The notes under the pieces: model-generated
The model's input: the letters and a program-made list of their open reading frames with translations, nothing else
What the model was told of the DNA's origin: nothing
Database searches by the model: none
Source: Dyella thiooxydans
GTDB lineage: Bacteria > Pseudomonadota > Gammaproteobacteria > Xanthomonadales > Rhodanobacteraceae
DNA length: 64,000 bases
Assembly: GCF_001641285.1 (NCBI RefSeq)
Contig: NZ_CP014841.1
Coordinates: 1,798,001-1,862,000, forward strand
Reading direction: 5' to 3'
Shown here: positions 35,179 through 46,441 of the stretch, piece after piece
How the letters are laid out: the number at the start of each line of letters is the position of its first letter
How positions within the stretch are numbered: position 1 is the first letter of the stretch
Program-made: the position numbers and the translations under genes

Positions 35179-36188
35179 GCCAGTGCCGCGGCGGAACGCG
35201 GCTCGGCCATCGCGGCGATCAGTCGCTCGGCTTCGCGCCACGCATCGCCCTGCTCGCGCCCCTTGGCGATGCGGTCGATGCGGGCGGCACGTGCCAGGCA
35301 CTTCAGCCAGTGCTCGCGCGGCGCGCGGCGCAGCGCCTGGCGAAACAACTGCTCACGCGACTGCCACAGCCGCTCGGCCTTGGCCTGGGCGCCGAAGTCG
35401 CGCGCATTGGCCAGGCGCAGCGCGAGCTGCAGCTGGTTGACCACCCAGCCCATCAGCGGGATCAGGTCTTCACCCTCGGCACGCAGCCCGGCCAGCACGC
35501 GCAGCGCGCGACCGCCGTCTCCGGCCAGCGCCGCGTCGGTGAGCTTGAAGGCGTCGTAGCGGGCGCTGTCGGCAACCAGCTGCTCCATCTCGGCCGCATC
35601 GATGCGGCTCTTGCCGTCGTGCAGCACCACCAGCTTGTCGATCTCCTGCGCGGCGGCAAGCAGGTTACCCTCCACGCGCTGCGCCAGCAGGGCTGCCGCG
35701 TCGGGCGTGGCACTCAGCCCACGGGACGCCAGCCGCGCGCCGATCCAGCCGGCCCATTCATGCGGGCGCGGCGCGTTGAACACCACCATGGCGCCGGCCG
35801 CGTCGACCTTCTTGGTCCACGCGCCTTCGTGCTTGCTGCTCCACTCGGTGGCGGTGATCAGCAGGGTGACATCCGGCGGCAGGTCCTCGCAGAAGGCCCC
35901 AATGGCCTTGGCGCCTTCCACGCCGGGGCGGCCGGTGGGCAGGCGCAGATCGAGCAGGCGGCGCGTGGCGAACAGCGACAGGCCGGCCGCGGAACGGGCC
36001 AGGTCATCCCAGTCGAAATGCTGGCCAGCCTCGAGCACCTCGCGCTCGGTGTAGCCGAGCTCGCGCGCCCGTGCACGCGCCGCATCGGCCGCCTCCAGCA
36101 CCAGCAGCTCCTCGCCCGCCAGCAGATAGACGCCCTGCAGCCGATCGGCCGCCAGCGTCTTTTGCCACTGGGCGGGTGCCAGCGGCAT
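35175..36188 (-). CDS. holA: DNA polymerase III subunit delta
   Basis: Clamp-loader subunit that opens the beta sliding clamp. The 337-residue product has the delta features: N-terminal VYLLAGEELLVLEAADAAR, then TLLITATEWSSKHEGAWTKKVDAAGAMVVF and the C-terminal helical collar region. It sits between lptE and nadD in the standard order, overlapping nadD by 4 nt and 5 bp after lptE. Confidence 0.95.
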   Translation of the reverse strand: MPLAPAQWQKTLAADRLQGVYLLAGEELLVLEAADAARARARELGYTEREVLEAGQHFDWDDLARSAAGLSLFATRRLLDLRLPTGRPGVEGAKAIGAFCEDLPPDVTLLITATEWSSKHEGAWTKKVDAAGAMVVFNAPRPHEWAGWIGARLASRGLSATPDAAALLAQRVEGNLLAAAQEIDKLVVLHDGKSRIDAAEMEQLVADSARYDAFKLTDAALAGDGGRALRVLAGLRAEGEDLIPLMGWVVNQLQLALRLANARDFGAQAKAERLWQSREQLFRQALRRAPREHWLKCLARAARIDRIAKGREQGDAWREAERLIAAMAEPRSAAALA

Positions 36189-36193
36189 CGCGC

Positions 36194-39474
<3,281 letters not shown>

Positions 39475-39523
39475 CTAGCCGAAGCGCCGACGGCTCGCCA
39501 AGCTGAAAACAGTGTGGGGGCGC

Positions 39524-40141
39524 TCAGCCTCCAGGGCAGCGGGCATCCCCGGCGGCGAGATCGCGGGCCGCCTGGGCCACCTGGTCGGCCAGCCGACCCA
39601 GTGCTTGCTGGTGACCCTGGACCAGCGCGTCATAACCGGCCCCCACCGGCTGGTTGAAGGTGCTGGCGCAGGCCAGGCTGCGTGAGGTGCTGTCGCCATC
39701 GATCAGGCGCAGGCTCCATCCGGCTTCCAGCAGGGCATAGCCGCCGGGCTGCGAGTCGAAACGGCGCACATCCACCTTGATCCGCACCACCGGCTCGCCC
39801 GGATGCGCCAGCCCGGACACGTCCGGATGGCCCAGCGCACCGGCGAGGTCGGCCGACAGCGCGCTGCGGATCTCGTCCGCCAGCGGCGCGATCCAGCGCT
39901 CACCCTGCAGCAGCGCCACGCCCTGCCCGCCCTGGCGCACGACCAGCTGCGGCTGGTCGTCCTGGGCGGGGATGCTCACCGGCAACAGCTCGAACGCCGG
40001 CCCGATGCCGCCCTGCCCGGATGCGGCGGAAGCCGGCGGCACCAGGGTGTAGTAATGCGTCGGCGCGGAGGCACAGGCACCGAGCGCCAGCGCGGCGCCC
40101 AGCGCCACGAGCCGGCCGGACAGGTTGCGCAGGCGCGTCAT
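39524..40141 (-). CDS. pqiC: PqiC-type lipoprotein (ABC-type transport auxiliary)
   Basis: A 205-residue outer-membrane lipoprotein with lipobox ALGAC, then ASAPTHYYTLVPP, the family start. In E. coli PqiC anchors the PqiB needle at the outer membrane for inter-membrane lipid transport. Its ATG overlaps the pqiB stop by 4 nt. Last gene of the pqiA-pqiA-pqiB-pqiC operon. Confidence 0.88.
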   Translation of the reverse strand: MTRLRNLSGRLVALGAALALGACASAPTHYYTLVPPASAASGQGGIGPAFELLPVSIPAQDDQPQLVVRQGGQGVALLQGERWIAPLADEIRSALSADLAGALGHPDVSGLAHPGEPVVRIKVDVRRFDSQPGGYALLEAGWSLRLIDGDSTSRSLACASTFNQPVGAGYDALVQGHQQALGRLADQVAQAARDLAAGDARCPGG

Positions 40142-41811
40142 GGCTTGTTTCCTTGCTTGGAGGGTTGGGTCTCGTTCGCGGGTTTCGCCGGCGCGGGGTC
40201 GCTCTTGCGCCCGCGGATCAGCGCCTCCGGATGCGTGCCGAGGTAATCGCTGAACACCCGCAACGAGCGCGCCATGCGCTGCAGTTCCTGCAGCGTGCCC
40301 TGCAGGTTCTGCTGCAGTGGCGAATCCGGCGAGAGCGCATTGTCGGTCGTGCCCAGCGTCCGGCGCGCATCCTTCAGCGTGCCCTTGAACTCGGGCAGCA
40401 CCTGGCCGTTGACCTGCTTGAGCGTGCCATCGAGGTCGGCAAGCGTCTGGTCCAGATGCTTGCCGATGCTGTCGAACGGGATCTTCTGCACCTTGTCCAC
40501 GATCTCCGCGAGCTGCTCCTGCAGCTTGTCGAAGCTGCCCGGAGCGGTGGGGATCTGCAGCGGGCGGACCGTCGGGTCGAAGGCGACCTTAGGCGCCTTC
40601 GGCAGGAAATCCATCGCGATGTAGAGCTGGCCGGTCAGCAGGTTGCCGGTGCGCGCCTGCGCGCGCAGGCCATGGGCGACCAGCTTGCCCATGATCGGGG
40701 CCAGGTCGGGACTGCCGTTCTGCTCCTGCGCCTGGGCCACCAGCTTGTCGTAGGCACGACCAAGCCGCTGCGGATAGACCACGGCGCCCACGGTCACCGG
40801 GAAACTCTCACGCTTGGCGTCGTAGTCCATGGTGATCGACACCACCCGGCCGATGTTGATGCCGAGGAACTCCACCGGCGCGTCCACCGCCAGCCCGCGC
40901 AGCGACTGGTCGAAACGCATGCGGATGTACTGCGGCGGACCATCCGGCGGCGCCATCGCGGTGGCCTTGTCGTCGAACAGGCGGTAGGAGGCCCCCTGCT
41001 GCGCCGGGGTGGCGTCGTGCGGACCGGCCGGATCCTGGAACGCCACGCCACCGGCCAGCACGGTGGCCAGCGACTGGGTGTTCACCTTCAGGCCGTTCGC
41101 TCCCAGCGAGACATCCAGGCCACTGGCGTTCCAGAAGCGGGAGGACCGGGTGACGAACTGGTCGTAGGGACCGTCGATGAAGATGGTGAAGGTGACACCC
41201 TTGCCGTCCTTGTCCAGCTCGTAGGACGCCACGCGGCCCACCTGCACGCGGCGGAAGTACAGCGGCGAGCCGATGTCCAGCGAGCCGAGGTCCTCGGCAT
41301 GCAGGACGAAGCTCTTGCCCGGCGCCCCGTAGGTGACCGCCGGCGGATTCTCCAGCCCCTTGAAGTCGTAACGCGTCTCGTCCGATGTGCCGACGTCGGC
41401 ACCGATGAAGGCGCCGGACAGCAGCGTGTCGACCCCCGACACGCCCCCCAGGCCGATCCGCGGACGCACCACCCAGAAGCGGGTGTCGGCGCGGGCGAAG
41501 CCCTCGGCACTCTTGTCCAGCGCCACCTTGACCAGCACCTTGCTGCGATCCGGGCTGAGCCGGATGTGGGTGACCTTGCCGATCACCACGTTCTTGTACT
41601 TTACCGTGGTCTTGCCGGCGTCCAGACCCTCAGCGGACTGGAAACTGATGGTGATCGACGGCCCTGCCTGCATCCAGCTGTGCACCACCAGCGACAGCCC
41701 CACCACGGCGGCGAGGATCGGCACCAGCCAGATCAGCGAGGCACCCAGCCGGCGCCGGTGCACCACCGGCTGCGGCAACTCGTCGCCCGCAGGATTGGTT
41801 TCTTCAGTCAT
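40138..41811 (-). CDS. pqiB: MlaD/MCE-domain protein PqiB
   Basis: A 557-residue inner-membrane-anchored protein that forms a periplasmic lipid tunnel. One N-terminal transmembrane helix (about 28-48) is followed by three MCE domains: ISFQSAEGLDAGKTTVKYKNVVIGKV, FVLHAEDLGSLDIGSPLYFRRVQVGRV, and LAVDAPVEFLGINIGRVVSI. The C-terminus is a helical needle region (about 440-530). The length and three MCE repeats match PqiB rather than YebT. It overlaps the upstream pqiA-like gene by 8 nt. Confidence 0.94.
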   Translation of the reverse strand: MTEETNPAGDELPQPVVHRRRLGASLIWLVPILAAVVGLSLVVHSWMQAGPSITISFQSAEGLDAGKTTVKYKNVVIGKVTHIRLSPDRSKVLVKVALDKSAEGFARADTRFWVVRPRIGLGGVSGVDTLLSGAFIGADVGTSDETRYDFKGLENPPAVTYGAPGKSFVLHAEDLGSLDIGSPLYFRRVQVGRVASYELDKDGKGVTFTIFIDGPYDQFVTRSSRFWNASGLDVSLGANGLKVNTQSLATVLAGGVAFQDPAGPHDATPAQQGASYRLFDDKATAMAPPDGPPQYIRMRFDQSLRGLAVDAPVEFLGINIGRVVSITMDYDAKRESFPVTVGAVVYPQRLGRAYDKLVAQAQEQNGSPDLAPIMGKLVAHGLRAQARTGNLLTGQLYIAMDFLPKAPKVAFDPTVRPLQIPTAPGSFDKLQEQLAEIVDKVQKIPFDSIGKHLDQTLADLDGTLKQVNGQVLPEFKGTLKDARRTLGTTDNALSPDSPLQQNLQGTLQELQRMARSLRVFSDYLGTHPEALIRGRKSDPAPAKPANETQPSKQGNKP

Positions 41812-42427
41812 CGTTGTCCCTGTTGTCCCAGATCAGGCGCGGATCGAAACTCATCGATGCGAACATCGTCGCCACCACGGTCAGGCCGAAGTACACCACC
41901 CCCGGCAACGGCTCCACCTGGCTGAGTACGTTGAAACGCACCAGCGCGGTCAGCAGCGCCACCACGAACACGTCGAGCATCGACCAGTAGCCGATGAACT
42001 CGACCAGCCGGTAGAGCATGGTGCGCTGGCGCTGCGCCCACAGGCTGCGGCGCTGGACGGATACCAGCAGCGTCCCCAGCACCAGGAATTTGAGCATGGG
42101 CACCACGATGCTCGCCGTGAAGACGATGACCGCCAGGTCCGGCGAGCCCTTGACCCACAGTTCGACCACGCCGCTGAGAATGGTGTTGTCGTCCACGTCG
42201 CCCAGGCTCACCGTGCGCATGATCGGCAACAGGTTGGCCGGAAGATAGAAGATGAACGCGGTGATCAGCCACGCCCAGGTGCGGCTGGCACTGGCCGACT
42301 TGCGCCGGTGCAGGCGCGCGCCGCAGCGCGGGCAGGCCTGGTCGTGCACGTGGCCGTCGCGGCACACCAGGCCGCACACGTGGCAGCCGATCAGGCCCAG
42401 CTCGTCGGCCCGCGGCAGCGCGCTCAC
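41804..42427 (-). CDS. PqiA-family protein, second half-gene
   Basis: A 207-residue inner-membrane protein. An N-terminal zinc-ribbon-like CHVCGLV and CPRCGARLHRR is followed by four transmembrane helices with the PqiA block FYLPANLLPIMRTVSLGDVDDNTILSGVVELW. It equals the C-terminal half of the ~417-residue E. coli PqiA. It starts at GTG 42425-42427, overlapping the stop of the first half by 4 nt (GTGA), so the two are made in coupled fashion. Probably the inner-membrane partner of PqiB. Confidence 0.88.
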   Translation of the reverse strand: MSALPRADELGLIGCHVCGLVCRDGHVHDQACPRCGARLHRRKSASASRTWAWLITAFIFYLPANLLPIMRTVSLGDVDDNTILSGVVELWVKGSPDLAVIVFTASIVVPMLKFLVLGTLLVSVQRRSLWAQRQRTMLYRLVEFIGYWSMLDVFVVALLTALVRFNVLSQVEPLPGVVYFGLTVVATMFASMSFDPRLIWDNRDNDD

Positions 42428-43080
42428 CGCGACCGCTCCCGCGTGACGTCCCACAGCTGGCGCAGGTCGACCGTGCCGAACACGGTGATCAGCAGCATCA
42501 GCGCACCGTAGGCGAAGATGCCGGGATCCGGCACCACCTGGAAATACACCCGCGCCTTGACGATGGCGACCATCGCGCCGAGCACGAACACCTCGCTCAT
42601 CGTCCAGGGCCCGAGGTAATGCAGCACGATCATCGCGCTGCGGAAGCCCGGGCCGCGCTCGCCGCGCCGGGCGAACCAGAACACCCAGCCGAACAGCAGC
42701 ATCTTCGCCATCGGGAAGAAGAACAGCGTGAGCGCGGCGAGCACCGCCACCACCTCGGCGTGCTGCTGCCACATCGTGACGATGGTGCCCCACAGCGTGG
42801 CGCTGCTCGGCCGGCCGTTGAGCTCGAGCGTCACGATCGGCCAGATGTTGGCCTGCACGAAGACCACCATCGCGGTGAAGGTGAGTGCCAGCAGCTGGTC
42901 CGGTCCGAGCCGCGCATGCCGCTCGAGGATGTTGTGGCAGCGCTCGCAGCAGGCCACCTCGCCCCGCGACAGCGGGCGCCGGCGATACACCGTGTCGCAG
43001 TGCTCGCAGATCAGCAGCCCTGCCGTGGTGGGTGGCGTGTTCGCGCCCATGCGTGTGGTGCCGTGTCCCGGGCTGGTCAT
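42424..43080 (-). CDS. PqiA-family protein, first half-gene
   Basis: A 218-residue inner-membrane protein. The zinc-ribbon CEHCDTVYRR and CCERCHNILERHARLGPDQ precede four helices, with ALTFTAMVVFVQANIWPIVTLELNG as the PqiA domain. It corresponds to the N-terminal half of PqiA. First gene of the Pqi operon and divergent from cnoX. Two short PqiA-like genes in place of one long gene is the odd feature here. Confidence 0.88.
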   Translation of the reverse strand: MTSPGHGTTRMGANTPPTTAGLLICEHCDTVYRRRPLSRGEVACCERCHNILERHARLGPDQLLALTFTAMVVFVQANIWPIVTLELNGRPSSATLWGTIVTMWQQHAEVVAVLAALTLFFFPMAKMLLFGWVFWFARRGERGPGFRSAMIVLHYLGPWTMSEVFVLGAMVAIVKARVYFQVVPDPGIFAYGALMLLITVFGTVDLRQLWDVTRERSR

Positions 43081-43208
43081 CCATGGATTCTCGCAAATCT
43101 CGGCGCGTGGCGCTGAACCGGCTTCGACCGCACCGGCCGGTCGCCATGCCCTTGATATGCTGCCGTCCGGCCCAGATCTGGGGCGCCATTGACCACCGGA
43201 GCGACACC

Positions 43209-44078
43209 GTGACCGACACCGCCCACCCGCACGTCTTCGACGTCACCGAGAGCAACTTCGAGAGCGACGTACTGCAGGCCTCGCTCGACACCCCGGTGCT
43301 GGTGGACTTCTGGGCGACCTGGTGCGGTCCATGCCGCACCCTGGGCCCGATGCTCGAGAAGCTGGCAGCCGAGTTCAACGGCGCCTTCCGCCTCGGCAAG
43401 GTCGACGTGGACGCCAACCAGCAGCTGGCGGCGATGTTCGGCATCCGCTCCATTCCCACGGTGATGCTGGTCAAGGACGGGCAGATCCTCGACGGCTTCG
43501 CCGGCGCACTGCCGGAAGGCCAGCTGCGCGAGTTCCTGGCCCGCCACGTGCAGCCGCTCGACGGCGAGGCCGCCGACGCGGCTGACGAAGCCACCGCCCC
43601 CGCCGAGTCGCCGACCGAGGCGGTCAACCGCCTGCAGCAGGCGATCGCGGCGGCCCCCGACCAGCCGGAGCTGAAGCTCGACCTGGCGGTGGCGCTGATG
43701 CGCCTGGGCAACGTGGACGCCGCGCAGGCCGAGCTCGATGCCCTGCCCGCCAACCTCGCCACCGACACTCGCGCCGTGCGCCTGCGCCATCAGCTCGAGC
43801 TGGCCGGTGCCCTGGCTGGTGCGCCGACGATGGAGGCCCTGCGCCAGCGGGTAGCCGCCGATCCGACCGACTGGGAAGCGCGCGACCTGCTCGGCGTGCG
43901 CCTGCTGATCGAGGACGAGCCGGCGGCTGGGCTCGAGCAGTTCCTGGTCATCCTGGAGAAGGCCCGCGACTGGAACGACGGCGCTGCCAAGAAGCGCCTG
44001 ATCGCCGCCTTCGCCACCCTCGACGACGCCGAACTCGTCGGCCGCTACCGGCGCCGCATGGCTTCGCTCTTGTTCTGA
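43209..44078 (+). CDS. cnoX: Thioredoxin-TPR chaperedoxin CnoX (YbbN)
   Basis: A 289-residue cytoplasmic protein with an N-terminal thioredoxin domain (about 8-110). The active site is WCGPC (Cys39 and Cys42). A TPR-like C-terminal half follows (ELKLDLAVALMRLGNVDAAQAELDALP onward). CnoX protects proteins during bleach stress and hands them to GroEL. E. coli CnoX has an inactive SQHC site, whereas this one keeps CGPC and could be redox-active. No ATG is near the domain, so GTG at 43209 is chosen (VTDTAHPHVFDVTESNF). Confidence 0.9.
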   Translation: MTDTAHPHVFDVTESNFESDVLQASLDTPVLVDFWATWCGPCRTLGPMLEKLAAEFNGAFRLGKVDVDANQQLAAMFGIRSIPTVMLVKDGQILDGFAGALPEGQLREFLARHVQPLDGEAADAADEATAPAESPTEAVNRLQQAIAAAPDQPELKLDLAVALMRLGNVDAAQAELDALPANLATDTRAVRLRHQLELAGALAGAPTMEALRQRVAADPTDWEARDLLGVRLLIEDEPAAGLEQFLVILEKARDWNDGAAKKRLIAAFATLDDAELVGRYRRRMASLLF

Positions 44079-44156
44079 CCAGATCAGCAAGACGCAACAT
44101 ACGCATGCGTATGCTCAGATAGACTGGCGGTCCTCTTCGCCAGCCGATGTTCTCGC

Positions 44157-44666
44157 ATGCGTCCGAACACCTTCCGCCGCCTCATCAACCTGTGGCCCCC
44201 ATTCCTGGCCAACAGCATCCGCGTGCAGTCGATCGCGCCGGACTGGAGCGAAGCGCGCGTGCTCCTTCGGCTGCGGCCATGGAACCGCAACTACGTGCGG
44301 ACCCAGTTCGGCGGCAACCTGTTCGCGATGAGCGATCCGTTCTGGATGCTGCTGGCGATGCATCGGCTGGGGCGCGACTACCTCGTATGGGACAAGTCCG
44401 GCGCGATCGACTTCGTGGCGCCTGGCCGCGCCACCGTCCACGCGGCGTTCCGGATGCCGGACGCCGTGGTCGACGAGCTGCGCTCGGCGGCGGCCGGCGG
44501 CGACAAGGTGCTGCGCTGGTTCGAGACCGAGATCACCACCGCGAACGGCGAGGTGGTGGCGCGCGTCCGCAAGCAGCTCTATGTCCGCCTGAAGCCTGCC
44601 GTGCGCGAGCGCAACGCCGCGGCGGGCATGAACCCTCACCGGCGGGAGCAATTGCAGGACCGCTGA
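44157..44666 (+). CDS. DUF4442 hotdog-fold thioesterase-like protein
   Basis: A 169-residue protein of the DUF4442 family (INLWPPFLANSIRVQSIAPDWSEARVLLRLRPWNRNYVRTQFGGNLFAMSDPFW). The hotdog fold and the GGNLFAM segment, at the position of thioesterase helices, suggest an acyl-thioester hydrolase, but no activity is established. It stands alone between cnoX and the glycosyltransferases. Confidence 0.82.
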   Translation: MRPNTFRRLINLWPPFLANSIRVQSIAPDWSEARVLLRLRPWNRNYVRTQFGGNLFAMSDPFWMLLAMHRLGRDYLVWDKSGAIDFVAPGRATVHAAFRMPDAVVDELRSAAAGGDKVLRWFETEITTANGEVVARVRKQLYVRLKPAVRERNAAAGMNPHRREQLQDR

Positions 44667-44743
44667 AAACGTCCTGAAAGAGTGGGGAGGGACAGTGGGG
44701 TAGCCGCAGGCAGGACGCCCCCTTCTCAAGCGATCCACCCCAC

Positions 44744-46441
44744 ATGATGAGTGCACACTCCGGTGCTCCTGCGCACCGTACCGTTCCCGTCCACGTCGAG
44801 CGCGCCGGCTTGCTGTCGCTGCTCGTCACCCTGCTGTGGGGCGTGGCGTGGATCGCCGGACTGATGCGCAGTGGCCTGGGCGAGCCGGACGAGGGTCGTT
44901 ACGCCGAGGTCGCGCGGGAGATGCTCGCCAGCGGCGACTGGATCACGCCGCGCCTCGACGGCTTCCTGTTCTTCGACAAGCCTCCCCTGCACTACTGGGG
45001 AACGGCGGCTGCATACGCGCTGCTCGGCACCGAGCCCTGGGTGGCACGTCTGTGGGGTGCACTGGCCGGCCTGCTGGCGATCGCCGCTGTGGCCTGGGCC
45101 GGGTGGCGGGTGTGGGGGCGTGCGACCGGCTTCTATGCCGCGACGATCCTCGGCAGCAGCCTGCTGTTCGCGGTGAGCGCGCACGTGGGCACGCTGGACC
45201 TCGGCGTCGCCGCCTTCCTGGCACTGGGCATGGCCTGTTTCGTGGTGGCGCAGTTCGACCCGGCGTCGGCGTCCCACCGCACGGCGATCAACCTCGGAAT
45301 GTGGGCGGCGCTGGCGTTGGCGGTGCTGTCCAAGGGACTGATCGGCGTGGTGCTGCCCGGCATGGTGCTGGCGGTGTACATGCTGTGGCAGCGCGACTGG
45401 CGCGTGCTCGGGCGCGTCTCGCTGCTGCCGGGCCTGGTCCTGCTGCTGGTGGTGTCGGCCCCGTGGTTCATCGAGGTGACGCGGCGGCACCCGGAGTTCT
45501 TCGATTACTTCTTCATCCGCGAACATTTCACGCGCTTCCTCACCTCGGCCGACAACCGCGGCAAGCCGCCCGGCTTCTTCCTCCCGGTGGTGCTGCTGGG
45601 ACTGTTTCCATGGACCGCGCTGGTGCCGTTCACCCGCCTCGGCTGGCGGGCGATGTGGAGCGGCGCACCGGTGGATCGGCTGCTGCTGGCCTGGGTCGGC
45701 GTGGTGTTCGTGTTCTTCTCGATCTCGCATTCGCAGTTGCCGTTCTACATCCTGCCGCTGTTCCCCGCGGCCGCCCTGCTGCTCGGCCGCATCGCCGCCC
45801 GACTGCCGCATGAGGCGCTGGCGCGTCGCATGCGCGTGACCGCCTGGGCGGCCGCCATCGGCGCGGCCGCCGCGCTGGCCGCTGCGCTCATGCAGCGCCA
45901 CCACCCGGCGCACGCAGGCATGCCGACCGCGCTCGGCGGACTGGCCGCGAGCCTGGCGATCATGGCGTTCGCGGCGGGCTACGCGACCCGCCGGCTGACC
46001 CGGCACCGCCATCACGATGCGGCGATGCATGCGCTGGCACTGGCCGGCATCGTCGGCTGGACGATCACCCTGCTGGCGTCGCAGGCCTGGGTCGGCCCAC
46101 GCTCGGGCGAGCCGGTGGCGCGGCTGATGGCGCCGGCGCTCACCGTGGACACGCCGGTCTACATGGTCGGCGGCTTCGTCCGCGGCCTGCCGTTCTACCT
46201 GGAGCGCCCGGTGACCATCGTGGCGCAGGACCGCGACGACCTCACGCCCTTCATCGACTCCCGTCCCGGCGGCTATCTGCCGACGCTCGAAGCCTTCGAG
46301 GCGCGCTGGCGCACCTCCGCCCACGGCGTCGCCCTGGTTGACGCACACGCGATGGCGGTGCTGCAGCAACACCGGCTGCCGTACGTCTTGCTCGGCCGCC
46401 TGCCCACGGGTTTCGTCATCGCCCGCCAGCCTGCCCGGTGA
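44744..46441 (+). CDS. ArnT-like GT39/PMT-family membrane glycosyltransferase
   Basis: A 565-residue protein with 12-13 predicted transmembrane helices. The first periplasmic loop has GEPDEGRYAEVAREML (Asp49-Glu50), the acidic motif of polyprenyl-phosphate-sugar transferases such as ArnT. FFDKPPLHYWGTAAAY also matches the family. It probably moves a sugar from an undecaprenyl carrier to an envelope acceptor such as lipid A. No arn biosynthesis genes are adjacent, so aminoarabinose is not implied. Its stop overlaps the next start. Confidence 0.85.
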   Translation: MMSAHSGAPAHRTVPVHVERAGLLSLLVTLLWGVAWIAGLMRSGLGEPDEGRYAEVAREMLASGDWITPRLDGFLFFDKPPLHYWGTAAAYALLGTEPWVARLWGALAGLLAIAAVAWAGWRVWGRATGFYAATILGSSLLFAVSAHVGTLDLGVAAFLALGMACFVVAQFDPASASHRTAINLGMWAALALAVLSKGLIGVVLPGMVLAVYMLWQRDWRVLGRVSLLPGLVLLLVVSAPWFIEVTRRHPEFFDYFFIREHFTRFLTSADNRGKPPGFFLPVVLLGLFPWTALVPFTRLGWRAMWSGAPVDRLLLAWVGVVFVFFSISHSQLPFYILPLFPAAALLLGRIAARLPHEALARRMRVTAWAAAIGAAAALAAALMQRHHPAHAGMPTALGGLAASLAIMAFAAGYATRRLTRHRHHDAAMHALALAGIVGWTITLLASQAWVGPRSGEPVARLMAPALTVDTPVYMVGGFVRGLPFYLERPVTIVAQDRDDLTPFIDSRPGGYLPTLEAFEARWRTSAHGVALVDAHAMAVLQQHRLPYVLLGRLPTGFVIARQPAR

